DNA from: Cololabis saira
Lineage: Eukaryota > Chordata > Actinopteri > Beloniformes > Belonidae
Assembly: GCF_033807715.1 (NCBI RefSeq)
Contig: NC_084591.1
Coordinates: 46,582,368 to 46,646,367 of the forward strand
Direction: 5' to 3'
DNA: 64,000 nt
A program made the position numbers and the translations under genes. Positions 12,263 through 23,260 of this stretch are shown piece by piece. Each line of letters begins with the position of its first letter. The stretch's first letter is position 1. The notes beneath the pieces are model-generated. The model was not told the origin of the DNA and searched no databases. It saw nothing but the letters and a program-made list of their open reading frames with translations.

Positions 12263-12900
12263 ATGCCAAGAAGGAAAGACTTCAGCAATGCTCTTAGAGA
12301 AGTAATTGTTGCTCCACATCAACCTGGAAAAGGTTATCAAACCATTTCAAAACTATATGGAGCTCAACATTCTACATCCCTCCATGATCTTCCGCTTCCT
12401 CTGCGGTTGGGTTGCGGAGACGGCAGCCTAAGCAGGGAAGCCCAGACTTCCCTCTCCCCGGCCTCTTGGTCCAGCTCCTCTAGGGGGATCCCAAGGCGTT
12501 TGCAGGCAAGCCAAGATACATAGTCCCTCCAGCTTCCCCGGGGTCTCCTCCTTCTACAGTGAAGAAAACAGTGAGGATAGTTGTCAATCTTCTCACGAAT
12601 GTACGTCCCAGCAGATTTACCTCAAGGTCCGACCAGGCAAGGCTCTGAAAAATACAAAAACCAAGATACAGTATGCGTCTCAGAGCCTCCAGGCTTCACT
12701 GGGATGTTCTGGGACCAGGAAACCTGCCTGTCATTAAGTGGACCATGAACTCCTCTCTAGAGTCTTCCAGAGACAAATGTGAAGACATCTGTCTGATAGC
12801 TGAAGCTTGACTGAAACTGGTGCATGTGACAGGAAATGATCTCAAACACAGCAACAGATCTACATCAGAATGAGGAAAAATCATGGTTGAGATGCTGCAA
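12263..12900 (+). pseudogene. Tc1-like transposase, broken and interrupted
   Basis: ATG at 12263 opens MPRRKDFSNALREVIVAPHQ followed by GKGYQTISKLYGAQHST, the N-terminal helix-turn-helix of Tc1 transposases. At about 12380 it is interrupted by about 170 bp of an RTE-type LINE. After that the frame resumes with NLLTNVRPSRFTSRSDQARL, the GRPS linker and second DNA-binding helix. A further piece near 12830 reads TGNDLKHSNRSTSE, which corresponds to the DNDPKH block around the second catalytic Asp. Most of the catalytic core is deleted and stops occur, so it is dead. Terminal inverted repeats were not located. Confidence 0.72.
12383..12555 (-). mobile_element. RTE-type LINE fragment inserted in Tc1 remnant
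   Basis: The stretch with GCAGCCTAAGCAGGGAAGCC and CTTCCCCGGGGTCTCCTCC is a common teleost RTE-class LINE segment, here antisense. It splits the Tc1 reading. It is too short to give a useful protein translation. Confidence 0.5.
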
Positions 12901-13404
12901 ATTTTGCAACAAACTGTAAATTTCTTTAGAGTCTGGTAATCAGCTATTCATTACTGCGGTTCGCTGCAGTTTAAACTCCCTCAAACATATTGACCAAATG
13001 TCATGACCAATATCTGATGACGAAGTGTTAATTGTGTTGGTGTTAATCTAATTGATTATCATCAACAACTGCAGTGAAAAGGAGCTCCGCATGGGTCCGG
13101 CACAGTTCCAACCTGCCCTCTGAGAGTATCGTGTGTCTTCACAGAAGATGCCAGATTCTTCGGTCTCTGTTTTCATATCACCTTCGTGTCTAATGAGAGC
13201 ATTAGCAGAGTAATGTCATGCAGAACTACTGTATGTTTTGACTAGTGCCCTCAAGCGATAAAAAATGTTTTAATTAATTAAGGTCTGTAATTAATTAATC
13301 TAATTAATCTCTTTTTTAATCTCACCAAAAAATTGCTGACAAAAGTCCTCAACTTGAGGTGTTCTCCTTTAAAGTCATTTCATTATTGTAGCAGATCAAA
13401 ACAT

Positions 13405-13461
<57 letters not shown>

Positions 13462-14110
13462 GGCTTTATAAAGTCATTTATTTATTTTTTGAACAGACTT
13501 GAACAGATGCAGTCCTAGCCATTTAAAGGTATTGTGACATCATTTTTAACATGCTTTTAACACTATTAAAAGTCTTGGCCAATATCCCTCAAATGTGTCT
13601 AAAAGAGTGTAACAAGAAAAACTTCACTCTAGTACTCCATTCCTGGCTTTTTATGACAGTGTTTTTTTGCGCCGTGAAAAACGCTTCCTTTCCCCCCTTT
13701 CCTGTCAATCATTGCGCCGCTCCTCCTCCAAACCTCCTCCAACCAACCGCTACACACTTCTGCCGGCGTCTCCACACACACGCGCGCACACCGAACCACA
13801 AACACCGACACACAGCCCAGACAGGGCGACTACAGCCCGGGGATGAAGTCCAACCGGGACCAGAGGACCGGGACCGCAGCTCCCCGCGAGCAATACGCTC
13901 ACAGCGGCGTCGGAGAGTTAAGCCGGGAGCGACAGGCGAAGCATGCACGGAAAAGCAGCAGGGCGAAGCAGACAGTCCACAGCAAACAATCATAAAAATA
14001 AAGGCATGCAAGCAGCAGTGTCCTCTTATCTTAAGTCCAGTCAGTGGCCACGGGTCTTCTTAGCAGTTTTCCTCCGGTGATTAGAACAAAAGAGGCTCTA
14101 AACAGCTCCG
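12901..14110. other. no recognised gene; includes an (AT)n microsatellite at 13409-13457
   Basis: No coding region is supported. A pure AT dinucleotide run of about 49 bp is present. 13640-14060 is GC-richer, with purine/pyrimidine blocks and an open frame that has no domain or compositional sign of being a protein. Confidence 0.5.
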
Positions 14111-14115
14111 TGTTA

Positions 14116-14246
14116 AGCCTGATTTATGGTTCCGCATTAAATCGACGCAGAGCCTACACCGTAGGGTTCAGCGTAAGGTGCGCGTCGCCGCGTAACCCTA
14201 CGCCGTAGGCTCTGCGTCGGTGTAACGCGGAACCATAAATCAGCCT
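14116..14246. mobile_element. palindromic Harbinger-like MITE, TSD TTA
   Basis: A 131-bp near-palindrome. Its left end AGCCTGATTTATGGTTCCGC is mirrored at the right end by GCGGAACCATAAATCAGCCT with one mismatch, and most of the interior also pairs. TTA flanks both sides (14113-14115 and 14247-14249), the target duplication size of PIF/Harbinger elements. It codes for nothing. Confidence 0.82.
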
Positions 14247-14329
14247 TTATGGTGCGCTGGAGAGGAGACGAGGCAGGGAGCTGGGTGGAGGGGGCGGTGA
14301 TTTAGCGGGCCTTGACGTCGGCATAAATT

Positions 14330-14880
14330 GCGCCAAACTACACGATTCATTGAAAATGGACGACTTCCTGTTGGGTTTCGGCCATGGCGGCAAGAGACTT
14401 TTCTGTAATTTGTGACATGATACAGGTGTGTATCTATTTTCGTGCATGTACGTCAAACCGTATTGTGGGGCTTGAGGCACGAAATTTTGTCTGTATGGAC
14501 CAATCAGATGATGGGGTGGGGGGGCGCTTTTTGGTGTCTATCGTCGCCATGGTAACGCTTTTGACTGAGAAAAGTAAGGCGCATCGTCGCACAGACGCAC
14601 ATTTTGATGTATAACACACCTGGGTGCACGTTACGGTTCGGGCGAAGAAGCGGCCGAAGGAATTGCATAAATTGTGCCAAAATTACACGATTAATTCAAA
14701 ATGGCTGACTTCCTGTTCGGTTTCGGCCATGGCGCCAAGAGACTTTTCTTTAAGTTGCAACATGATACAGGTGTGTACCGATTTTCGTGCATGTACGTCA
14801 AACCGTACTGTGGGGCTTGAGGCAAGACGTTTTCTAGGGGGCGCTGTTGAGCCATTAGGCCATGCCCATTAATGAAAACA
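14330..14880. repeat. partial copies of a dispersed repeat also seen at 21688-22559
   Basis: Two tandem-like partial copies share blocks such as ACTTCCTGTT, GGTTTCGGCCATGGCG, TACAGGTGTGTA and GGGGCTTGAGGCA. The same blocks recur at 22200-22380. The family appears to be non-coding in this window. No end repeats are seen for this partial copy. Confidence 0.7.
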
Positions 14881-15296
14881 GGAGATCCCCCAGGGACCTC
14901 TACAGGACATCTTTAGGACCGCTACAGGAGAGTCTTCAGACCTCTACAGGACCCCTACAGGACCTCTTTAGGACTGCTAAAGGAGATCTCTACAATGACA
15001 CTTTGAAGAAACTTAAATCATGACTACTGTAACAATTAATTTCCCCTAAGGGGATAAATAAATATTTGGAATTGACTTGAATTGGAAAATAAGAATAAAA
15101 ACCTCTATTTCAGGTTCTCTGATGGTAGTAACGGGGAGGTAATCAGTCATGATTTGACATCCCTGCCATCTGCTCACTCACACCAGACCAGTTCCAAGCT
15201 ATTGAAACAGGGGAAAAAAAGAAATCTGAAGAAACATTTAAGAAATACAAATTGTGAATAATGTATAGAGGTGAAAATTAAATATAAATGTTTAAC

Positions 15297-16302
15297 AGAA
15301 AATTCAATTCAATTCAATTTTATTTATGTAGCGTCTATTACAACAGAAGTTGTCTCTAGGCGCTTTTCAGAGACCCAGAACATAAACCCCTGAGCAATTA
15401 TTACATAAACAATGGCAGGTAAAAACTCCCCTAGTGGGAGAAAAACCTCAAGCCAAACAGTGGCAAGAAAAACTGCTCAAGTACCTGGCTCATAAGGGGG
15501 GACCCTCCTGCCAGAGGCCAGCTGGACAGAGCAGGAAAAGAGGAAACAGACAGAGAGAATGAAAAATAAAGGAGGTTGGGAGCAGGCCAGGATGTCAGCA
15601 AGCATATAGCAGACATCCAAACAGACAGGCGGAAGAGAAAAGGGGGGGGGGGGCACCAAACTACAAGAACGATGGACAACAATGATGGCTATGACATACT
15701 TATAATTAATGAAAAATTGAAGAGAAGAAGACAAGAAGCCGGGTGAGAGGCACCGCCCAGTGGATCATGTTGGTGCCCCCCTGCAGCATAGGCCTATAGC
15801 AGCATATCTACCACGAAGCTATGTTTGAGACAAACTATTATAGTTTTGTTCTATAGCTGCAACTATAACTACTGACTCTAACACACTAGAGTTTACACTA
15901 ACTAGAGGTTTACCAACACCAGCTAGAGGTTTACTAAACACTAACTAGAGGTTTACTAACACCAACTAGAGGTTTACTAACACTAACTAGAGGTTTACTA
16001 ACACCAACTAGAGGTTTACTAACACTAGCTAGAGGTTTACTAACACTAACTATAGGTTTACTAACACCAACTAGAGGTTTACTTACACTAACTAGAAGTT
16101 TACAAACACTAACTAGAGGTTTACTAACACTAACTAGAGGTTTACTTACACTAACTAGAGGTTTACAAACACTAACTAGAGGTTTACTAACACTAACTAG
16201 AGGTTTACTAACACCAACTAGAGGTTTACTAACACTAACTAGAGGTTTACAAACACTAACTAGAGGCTTATGGAACACTTACTAAACAGAAACGTTTTAA
16301 GT
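15297..16302 (-). mobile_element. 5'-truncated L2 LINE (3' UTR only)
   Basis: Reverse complement matches the 3' UTR of the L2 element at 30903-34316. It has the AATTC/TTGAA terminal tandem, the block around the GCGTCTATTACAACAGAAG segment, the CCCTAGTGGGAG block and the GGTGCCCCCCTGCAGCATA block. It ends with the last codons of the ORF (ACTAAACAGAAA near 16285). The stop-proximal part has expanded into a minisatellite at about 15890-16270. No reverse transcriptase remains. Confidence 0.85.
15890..16272. repeat. 21-bp minisatellite derived from L2 3' UTR
   Basis: About 18 imperfect copies of a 21-bp unit containing ACTAGAGGTTTACTAACAC. One or two copies of the same sequence lie just after the stop codon of the L2 at 33430-33480, so the array arose inside the LINE. 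Because 21 is divisible by 3 it makes a long false open frame of KPLVSV repeats on the minus strand. Confidence 0.9.
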
Positions 16303-17667
16303 TTGGAAAAACACATAACTTTCCGTTGCAACTTTTACTGAGGGTTTATTTGTTTTCAAATAAATATTTTGAGATCACTTGACTCCATGTGCCGCAGTTC
16401 CCAAAGTCGCCACTAGAGGGAGGTGTTGACATTTACAAACTTATGGCTCTGACACTGGTTTTGTCATATTTATATATGAACTTACAACTACTCGCAAAAA
16501 ATATATATATAAAGATAGCTCTTTTGAAAGATGTTGGGCTAATTCATTTCTTTAGGAAAAATAAGTTCAGATATGACAAAACTGTGTAAAGAATCCTCGA
16601 TTGTCTTGCATGTGCTCGATTGTCCCTGACAGTCGAAGCTGATCACATGCAGTCTTGAAAGTTACCTTCTACATTTCGATGTCACAACAATGAAACGGGT
16701 CTTTGAACTGTATCATCTGATGATGTCATTGCTCCCAGAAACCAACAGCAGATTATGGTCTGTTAGGACGTAGCCAAGATGGCAACCTGAGTATAGGCTT
16801 TCTTTTGAGTTTGTGAACTTCTCAGAGTACCAGACTTTTATATGATCAAATCTGACTCAAGGAGTGTCTTTTGAGAATTAACATTTTGCTTTTGTGTTTT
16901 GTGCACGGACAGTAGGATTATTTTACCCCAAAAACAGAAATAGAAGTTATTTTTTTCAACGTGGCATATCTGAGACAGTGAATTGGTTAACTTACAGTTA
17001 GCAACGTGACAAGCTAACACTGAAAATATGACCAAAAAAGAAGAAAGATGAAAGGGAGGACTGGTAATGGAGCTGGAGTCTGATCAGACATTCCCAAGCT
17101 TGTCCACTCCTCTTCCTGAAACTCCTCTTAACAGCCCCTGTAGCAACTCCTAATGTAATAACGGCTCATAATGTAATAACTTAAATGTAATAAAAGTTCA
17201 TAATGTAATAATCGGCTCATAATGTAATAAAATCATGAGCGCATAACATAATAACAGCTTTGCGCATAATGTAATAACTTATTACATTATGAGCCTTACT
17301 GACGCCGCTCATAATGTAATAACAGCTCATAATGTAATAATGGCTCATATTGTGAGAAAGGTGTTGCATTATCATAATTTTTACCTCTGCCATTCCTGCA
17401 GGGGTGGAAGGAAATGCTTTCACCCCTGTGTGTGTCTGTCTGTCTACCAGCAGGATCATACAATTTCTGCGACACGTGGTGGCGCATTGGCCAATTTAGA
17501 TGCCATATAACTCCGCCCCCAATACGCAGCGGGCCACATTAACAGGAAGAGAAGACTTATTGTTTAACGCATCCTCCCCTATAGGTCAAATCCATGGTAT
17601 AAAGGTCACACTACAGCACACACTGACAACAAGAATGGACAGAAGTCTGTGTTTGTGTTTTCGACTA

Positions 17668-18013
17668 TGTCAGGGTTTGACATTCCCCCCAGCCTTTCAG
17701 TTTCTGTTTTGCCCCGCCTGTGTCCCATCTGCCCTGATTGTCTGCACCTGTGTCTCGTCGTGTCTCGTTATCCCCTGAGTATATCTGGTCTTGTCATTCC
17801 CTTGTTCCCTGTCGGTCCGTACTGTTTTGTCCTCCATGTTTCCTGCCACGTTTTTCCTCCTCAAGTTTTTTGATCCCTGTTTAGTTTCTTTTGATCCTGC
17901 CAAGCAGCGCTTTGTTTTTCCTTTTCTGGAATAAATCCTTGGTTTTTGCAACTCCTGCCTCCTGCTCTCCTGCTCTCCTGCGTTTAGGTCCACACCATAC
18001 ACCAGCCGTGACA
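17668..18013 (+). mobile_element. solo LTR, TSD GACTA
   Basis: 346 bp beginning TGTCAGGG and ending CCGTGACA (inverted TGTCA/TGACA ends), flanked by a perfect 5-bp duplication GACTA at 17663-17667 and 18014-18018. AATAAATCC at about 17930, 80 bp from the 3' end, is a suitable polyadenylation signal. There is no internal region, so it is a product of LTR-LTR recombination. The superfamily (Gypsy-like or other) is not determined. Confidence 0.88.
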
Positions 18014-19389
18014 GACTATGATTTGTACGTAGGTGGCGATACAGTAACCAACTCAAAAGCTGGCAGGACAAGAGGGTGGATTAGGGAAGAAGGAGGTGGG
18101 CTGTAGTTCATGTAGTTTAAAAGAGCATTTTCTTTGTTTACTATTAAATGCAGGACACAATAACTTCTACAATAAAAACACATTTAAGATTGGTCTTTTC
18201 AAATAAGTAAGTGAACACTATTTCCTTCCATACAATCTGATGAGGTCCTTCCAGGCAAAATGTTGCTGTTTTTTATTGTTGGTCTTACTGCCAATTTAAA
18301 GCTAGGGTCTACGATATTCAGTTTTTTTTTTTTTTTAAAGGCACCTTCTCCCCACACACACCCCCTCGCCCCTGTCCTTTGGCTCACATGATGCTCCCAC
18401 CTCACCTCACACCCCCTCTGGTACGGGAGCCAGCCGGACTTTCAAATTCAGAAATGGGAGGCGGGAAGTAGTGAGGACTGTCCAATCACTGACATTCAGG
18501 CAGATTGACCAATAGGCCCGTTCAGCCCGAACGGCGCCTATTGGACCCTATAGGACCCTATTGGACCCTTGTTCTTTCTTTTACATGAATGTGAAATTGT
18601 CCTCTCATTGCTTTAACAATGACATCATATGTCTCATCATCCATCACTCGACTTCCATGGCCTTGAACGTTACTAACCCAAAGGGCCAGTGTGAACAGGA
18701 CCAAAATTGTTAAAATGTTAATTTTCAGAATCACTAGATTAATGTAAATATTGATTTATTTTAAACAAATACTTACTTATATTTTAGCGTGTTATGCACC
18801 TATACAGTATATATATCCTTGATGAACCTCTACATTTTTTGTGTAGATTAGCTACTTTTCTTTTTTCTCCACAGGGCTTGTACATGAGACTTCAGCTGAC
18901 AGCTAAAACATAAGGTGGATGGCTTGGTTTAACAAATATATTAATTGACCTTTGGTGTTCACAAATAGCACCTGCAACAATCAGACAGTGGAAGTTAGCA
19001 TGGCATTCGCAAAGGCCAAAAATAACTAACATGGGTCCCACCTAGTGGCTCAACTTTATACATCTTACATAATAAAATGTGAGAATGCAATTACTATTAA
19101 ATAATACTTGGTTTCACTAATTTACTTTACTAATGCGCTGAAACCCATGCTGTTTGCTTTATTTGCACCTTTAAGAGGTAAAAATTATGATAATGCAGCT
19201 GTTTTCTCACAATATGAGCCATTATTACATTATGAGCTGTTATTACATTATGAGCGGCCCCAGTAAGGCTCATAAGCTAATAAGTTATTACATTATTACA
19301 TTATGCGCAAAGCCTTTATTACGTTATGTTATTATACGTTTATTACATTATGAGCCGATTATTACATTATGCACTTTTATTACATTTAA

Positions 19390-20112
19390 AGGAGCTGTAT
19401 GTAAGAGCAATAATAAAACGAATCATAAAATGACCCCGATATGTCAACAGACATTTAAAAATCATGTTCATTTCAAATACTTATGTCACTGACAACAGCA
19501 CTCAAGCCAGGATATTCCAGTTTAAAAAGAGGAGTTGCAGCCCTCAACTGATGTTTATGTTGTCATGTTTTGTTTTGGCCTGAAGCTCCACCCTCCACCT
19601 ATCTCCCAATCACCAAGTCAGTATTGTTTCTGAAGCTCCACCCTCCACCTATCTCCCAATCACCAAGTCAGTATTGTTTCTGAAGCTCCACCCTCCACCT
19701 ATCTCCCAATCACCAAGTCAGTATTGTTTCTGAAGCTCCACCCTCCACCTATCTCCCAATCACCAAGTCAGTATTGTTTCTGAAGCTCCACCCTCCACCT
19801 ATCTCCCAATCACCAAGTCAGTATTGTTTCTGAAGCTCCACCCTCCACCTATCTCCCAATCACCAAGTCAGTATTGTTTCTGAAGCTCCACCCTCCACCT
19901 ATCTCCCAATCACCAAGTCAGTATTGTTTCGGCATCCGGGTTGCCAGCTCGGCTCTAATTATGGCAGCCATGTCAGCCTACGTTCCTGCTGCATTCTGCA
20001 GCCTACCTGGCAACCTCTGGTCGGGGGGAGGAGGGAGAGGGTACACGCCGCTCAACAATATTTTGAAAGTGACTGCAGTACCAGTTCTGGACATTTCTTA
20101 CAGACGGCTCCT
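19390..20112. mobile_element. TTAA-flanked MITE carrying a 7 x 50-bp array
   Basis: The element starts AGGAGCTGTATGTAAGA and ends with the inverse TCTTACAGACGGCTCCT, flanked by TTAA at 19386-19389 and 20113-20116. The left arm of the enclosing element (17175-17195) contains the empty site AACTTAAATGTAATAAAAG, which fits a TTAA insertion exactly. TTAA duplication is typical of piggyBac-type elements; superfamily is an inference. Confidence 0.82.
19581..19930. repeat. seven perfect 50-bp tandem repeats
   Basis: A 50-bp unit beginning TGAAGCTCCACCCTCCACCT and ending GTATTGTTTC is repeated seven times with no difference that I can see. The repeat is inside the TTAA MITE. It has no coding capacity. 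Confidence 0.95.
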
Positions 20113-20807
20113 TTAAGTTATTACATTATGAGCCGTTATTACATTATGAGTTGCTACAGCCCCTGCTCAAAGAAAATCCACGTTTTCGGAGGAGTGGAAC
20201 ACGGACATTTTGAAAGCTATTCACGGGCTAAATGATTGATTTTCCAAGTTTGAAGAAATAGTGACTAAAAACACAGCAGAGATTGTGGTCATGCAAGAAC
20301 AGATGAAAGACCTTGGGACACAGTGTAAGGCAACAGGTGATACTATAAAGATGCTGACTGAGCGGACGACTCCAATTCAGGAGAGACAAGAGGAGAGGGA
20401 AAGATACAGCCGACGATGGGACCTCCATCTTCTCAATCTTCCGAAACACAGTAATGAAGATGTTAGAAGACAGGTGATGGAAATAATTGGCCAGATCATC
20501 CCAGAAGAAAAATCAAAACTTGGGTTCCTGATAGATAGGCTACTGTTCATAGAGTGGGAATAAGAGATTAAAACAAACCACGTCTCATCATCATATAATT
20601 CACCATGCGCACCTTCTATGGAGAGCCTCTTTCAACTCCGATGTGATGAAGGGAAAAAAATCTACGGATGGCAGAAGACCTCACCTATATGGAAAGACAA
20701 TGCAGGAACAAACTCTAGCCAATGGTCAAAAAAAGCTTGTGACGAAGGGAAGAAAACCAAATGGATCGGTCCGGTAGAAATCATGAGAGTTAATAAGGTG
20801 ATCTTAA

Positions 20808-21309
20808 AGGGGACCTATTATGAAAAAAAGGTTTTTTCTTGCTTTAACATATATAAAGTGGTCTCCCCTCAGCCTGCCAACTCAGAGGAGGAGGAAAGCA
20901 ACCAAATTCTGCAGTGTCTGTACAGCTGCCTGGATGAGCCGTCCAGTGTGATGTGGATCTACGAGCCAATAAGATTCTGCTCCCGTCGTTACGTAACAAA
21001 AATGTGATTTACATCGGTTGGCCTCCGATGCGTGAAACCACGCCCGCAACTCACTCCGCCGGTCGGAGCTTTTCCATTTTTTCGTAGCGGTATATCGCGT
21101 CATTCAGGCAGCCAATCAGCACAGAGCCTCATTATCATAGCCCCGCCCACTCAGAATCCCGCATAGATAATGAGGTTAGAGAATGGGAAGATAAAGACAT
21201 GGTTTAGAGGCTGAATTTCTAATTTATTTAGCAAAAACAATCAAAAGCTTGTTTTTAAGACATTCAAGGCCTGTTTAAAATAGGTATTAGATGTCATAAT
21301 AGGTCCCCT
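20808..21309. mobile_element. TTAA-flanked MITE in L1 ORF1 remnant
   Basis: Inverted ends AGGGGACCTATTATGA (left) and TCATAATAGGTCCCCT (right), with TTAA at 20804-20807 and 21310-21313. It is 502 bp long and non-coding, and it truncates the reading of the L1 ORF1 remnant. Confidence 0.88.
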
Positions 21310-21465
21310 TTAAGTTAAATGCTATCTAATATTAACAAGATCTCTTAACTACCAAATTCAGGTTACTGTACACAGTGAATGTTGATTGATTTAAGTTCAT
21401 AATTTGATTTGAAGATTTTATTTTGAACATGCATAAAAAAGCGTACAAGAAAGTGAAAAAACAGA

Positions 21466-21470
<5 letters not shown>

Positions 21471-21522
<52 letters not shown>
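21471..21522. repeat. (TA)n microsatellite
   Basis: About 50 bp of TA repeats in an AT-rich stretch (21320-21690) that resembles the 3' region of a LINE on the minus strand, with the block GCTCGAAACGGAGTAGGAA just to the right. Confidence 0.85.
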
Positions 21523-21528
<6 letters not shown>

Positions 21529-21687
21529 GCACTCATACCATATATATACCATGCTCGAAACGGAGTAGGAATGAAGTAACCACTTATCGAGTCCTACCCC
21601 TGAATCTTACATACATTCTTACATCTAACATTCTTACATATAATAAGATGAGTTTCAATAACTGTTCAATACAGTGATATAATACTC

Positions 21688-22559
21688 AATTAAAGCTGCA
21701 AGCAGCGATGAACAGTCCTCCACCCTTGATCACGTTCAGGCTGCAGTGGAAGCTTGTATGACTTCATGTAGATTCTTCAGGCCTGGACATTTAGCGGATG
21801 ACACCACCCACGACTCTCTATATCAAACCATTCAAAAGTTATGGCAAAAAATAGGATCTATCAAATATCGACCAATCAGAAGAAGGGGTGGGGCTAATTT
21901 GCACCAATTATGTTCAAGGACTCAAAACCATGTCCGATGACACCACCCACGAGTCTTTATGTCAAATCATTCAAAAGTTATGGCAGAAAGTAGGAACTAT
22001 CAAATATGGACCAATTAAAAGAAGGGGGGGGGGCGTGCTTTTTGGCGTCTATCGTCGCCACGGTAACGCTTTTGACTGAGAAAAGTAATGCGCATCGTCG
22101 CAGGATGGAGACACAAAGTTTGATGTATAACACACCTGGGTGCACGTTACGGTTCGGTCGAAGAAGCGGCCGAAGAAATGACATAAATTGCGTCAAAATT
22201 ACACGATTAATTCAAAATGGCCGACTTCCTGTTCAGTTTCAGCCATGGCGCCAAGAGACTTTTCTTTAAGTTGCGACATGATACAGGTGTGTACCGATTT
22301 TCGTACGTCAAACCGTATTGTGGGGCTTGAAGCACAAAGTTTTCTAGGGGGCGCTGTTGAGCCATTAGGCCACGCCCATTAATGCAAACCATTAAATATT
22401 ACATTTTTCGCCAGGTCTGGCTTGTGTGCAAAATTTGGTGAATTTTGAGGCACGTTTAGGGGGGAAAAAGGCCCTCATTTCGTCAGAAAAATAAAAACGA
22501 GAAAAAAAAATCCTACGGATACAATGGGGCCTTCGCACTGTAAGTGCTTGGGCCCTAAT
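21688..22559. repeat. dispersed teleost repeat (GCTGCAAGCAGC...GCTTGGGCCC), near full copy
   Basis: Begins AATTAAAGCTGCAAGCAGCG and ends GTAAGTGCTTGGGCCCTAAT. The interior repeats ACCACCCACGA(C/G)TCT, TCGTCGCCACGGTAACGC and the blocks shared with 14330-14880. It is AT/TA-flanked and non-coding. It interrupts the AT-rich sequence around it. I cannot assign its superfamily from sequence alone. Confidence 0.7.
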
Positions 22560-23260
22560 TATATGTATATATAAATATAGTCAAAATCAAACAAAATCAA
22601 GGCAAACAAAAGAAAAAAAAACAAACGCCCAGCATTTAGTTGTGCTACTATGTATGTATGTACTAATAGAATGAATTATAATGCATGGTATTACATTATC
22701 ATTACTTTAATACTACAATATAATAGAGAACAATAGACAACAATGGTATAACAATATACTTGAATAACTATATAAGAGTAGATATGCTATATATACACTG
22801 GATCATATATTTACCTCCAATTATATACATAAAAATTACTATAAATCGACATATCTACATATACCGGTAACTATAAATCAGTATATATTAATAGAAATAT
22901 AGATACACAAATACTGTACGTATAAGTTCATAATGATACATTAATAAATGTAAGGTTTGATGTGGTAACGTGTTCATTTCCCAAGTTTCATCATATTATT
23001 ATGTTGAGTTTAACAGTTTATCAATTGTCAACAACCTATATTCTATGGTGGTATAATTACCAACTTAATTTGCAATTTGTTTACCTAACCTTTTTTTTAA
23101 TGAAAAGAGAAAAGAGTGTTAATTTCTCAAGGTAGGTTAATACTTCAGAGTTCTCATTTGAAAATACCTACCTGTGTATTTAGCTACATCTTAGCACTCT
23201 ACAAGTTCCTGTTTGTCTTAACAGACTTCTAGCTAACTTTGCTCTTTATTTCCTTATGAC

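Larger units (their letters stand above)
17141..20156. mobile_element. large non-autonomous hAT-like DNA element, 9-bp TSD
   Basis: The ends are inverted: TAGCAACTC at 17141 and GAGTTGCTA ending at 20156, each followed inward by arrays of GCTCATAATGTAATAAC. The direct repeat CAGCCCCTG flanks it at 17132-17140 and 20157-20165. The inner flanks are also inverted (GTGAGAAA...GATAATG at about 17354-17385 against 19176-19210). The interior has no transposase. It holds a solo LTR (17668-18013) and a TTAA-flanked MITE (19390-20112). The TSD is 8 or 9 bp depending on where the ends are set, so hAT is favoured over Mutator-type but not proven. Confidence 0.8.
16738..20830 (+). pseudogene. L1-type LINE 5' UTR and ORF1, split by insertions
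   Basis: A GCCAAGATGGCAACCTGAG leader at about 16773 resembles an L1 5' UTR. ATG at 17028 opens MTKKEER with a quick stop. After a 3-kb insertion at 17141-20156 the ORF1 frame resumes near 20260 with NTAEIVVMQEQMKDLGTQCK (coiled-coil region), then RYSRRWDLHLLNLPKHSNED and RRQVMEIIGQIIPEEKSKLG, the RRM-like nucleic-acid-binding domain of L1 ORF1p. It goes on to ARDEGKKTKWIGPVEI-like sequence at 20740-20790 before a second insertion at 20808. Several stops and frameshifts show it is dead. The L1 endonuclease remnant at 23261-24175 may be the same copy's ORF2. Confidence 0.72.

Noticed and set aside
13551..14063. A 170-codon open frame in GC-rich DNA
   Set aside because: No domain, biased composition and no splice or promoter context.
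15934..16278. Minus-strand open frame with KPLVSV repeats
   Set aside because: It is the translation of a 21-bp non-coding minisatellite in an L2 3' UTR.
19581..19930. CRISPR-like regular array
   Set aside because: The 50-bp units are contiguous with no spacers, and the DNA is vertebrate.
20261..20563. A host coiled-coil gene
   Set aside because: HLLNLPKHSNED and the order of domains identify it as L1 ORF1.
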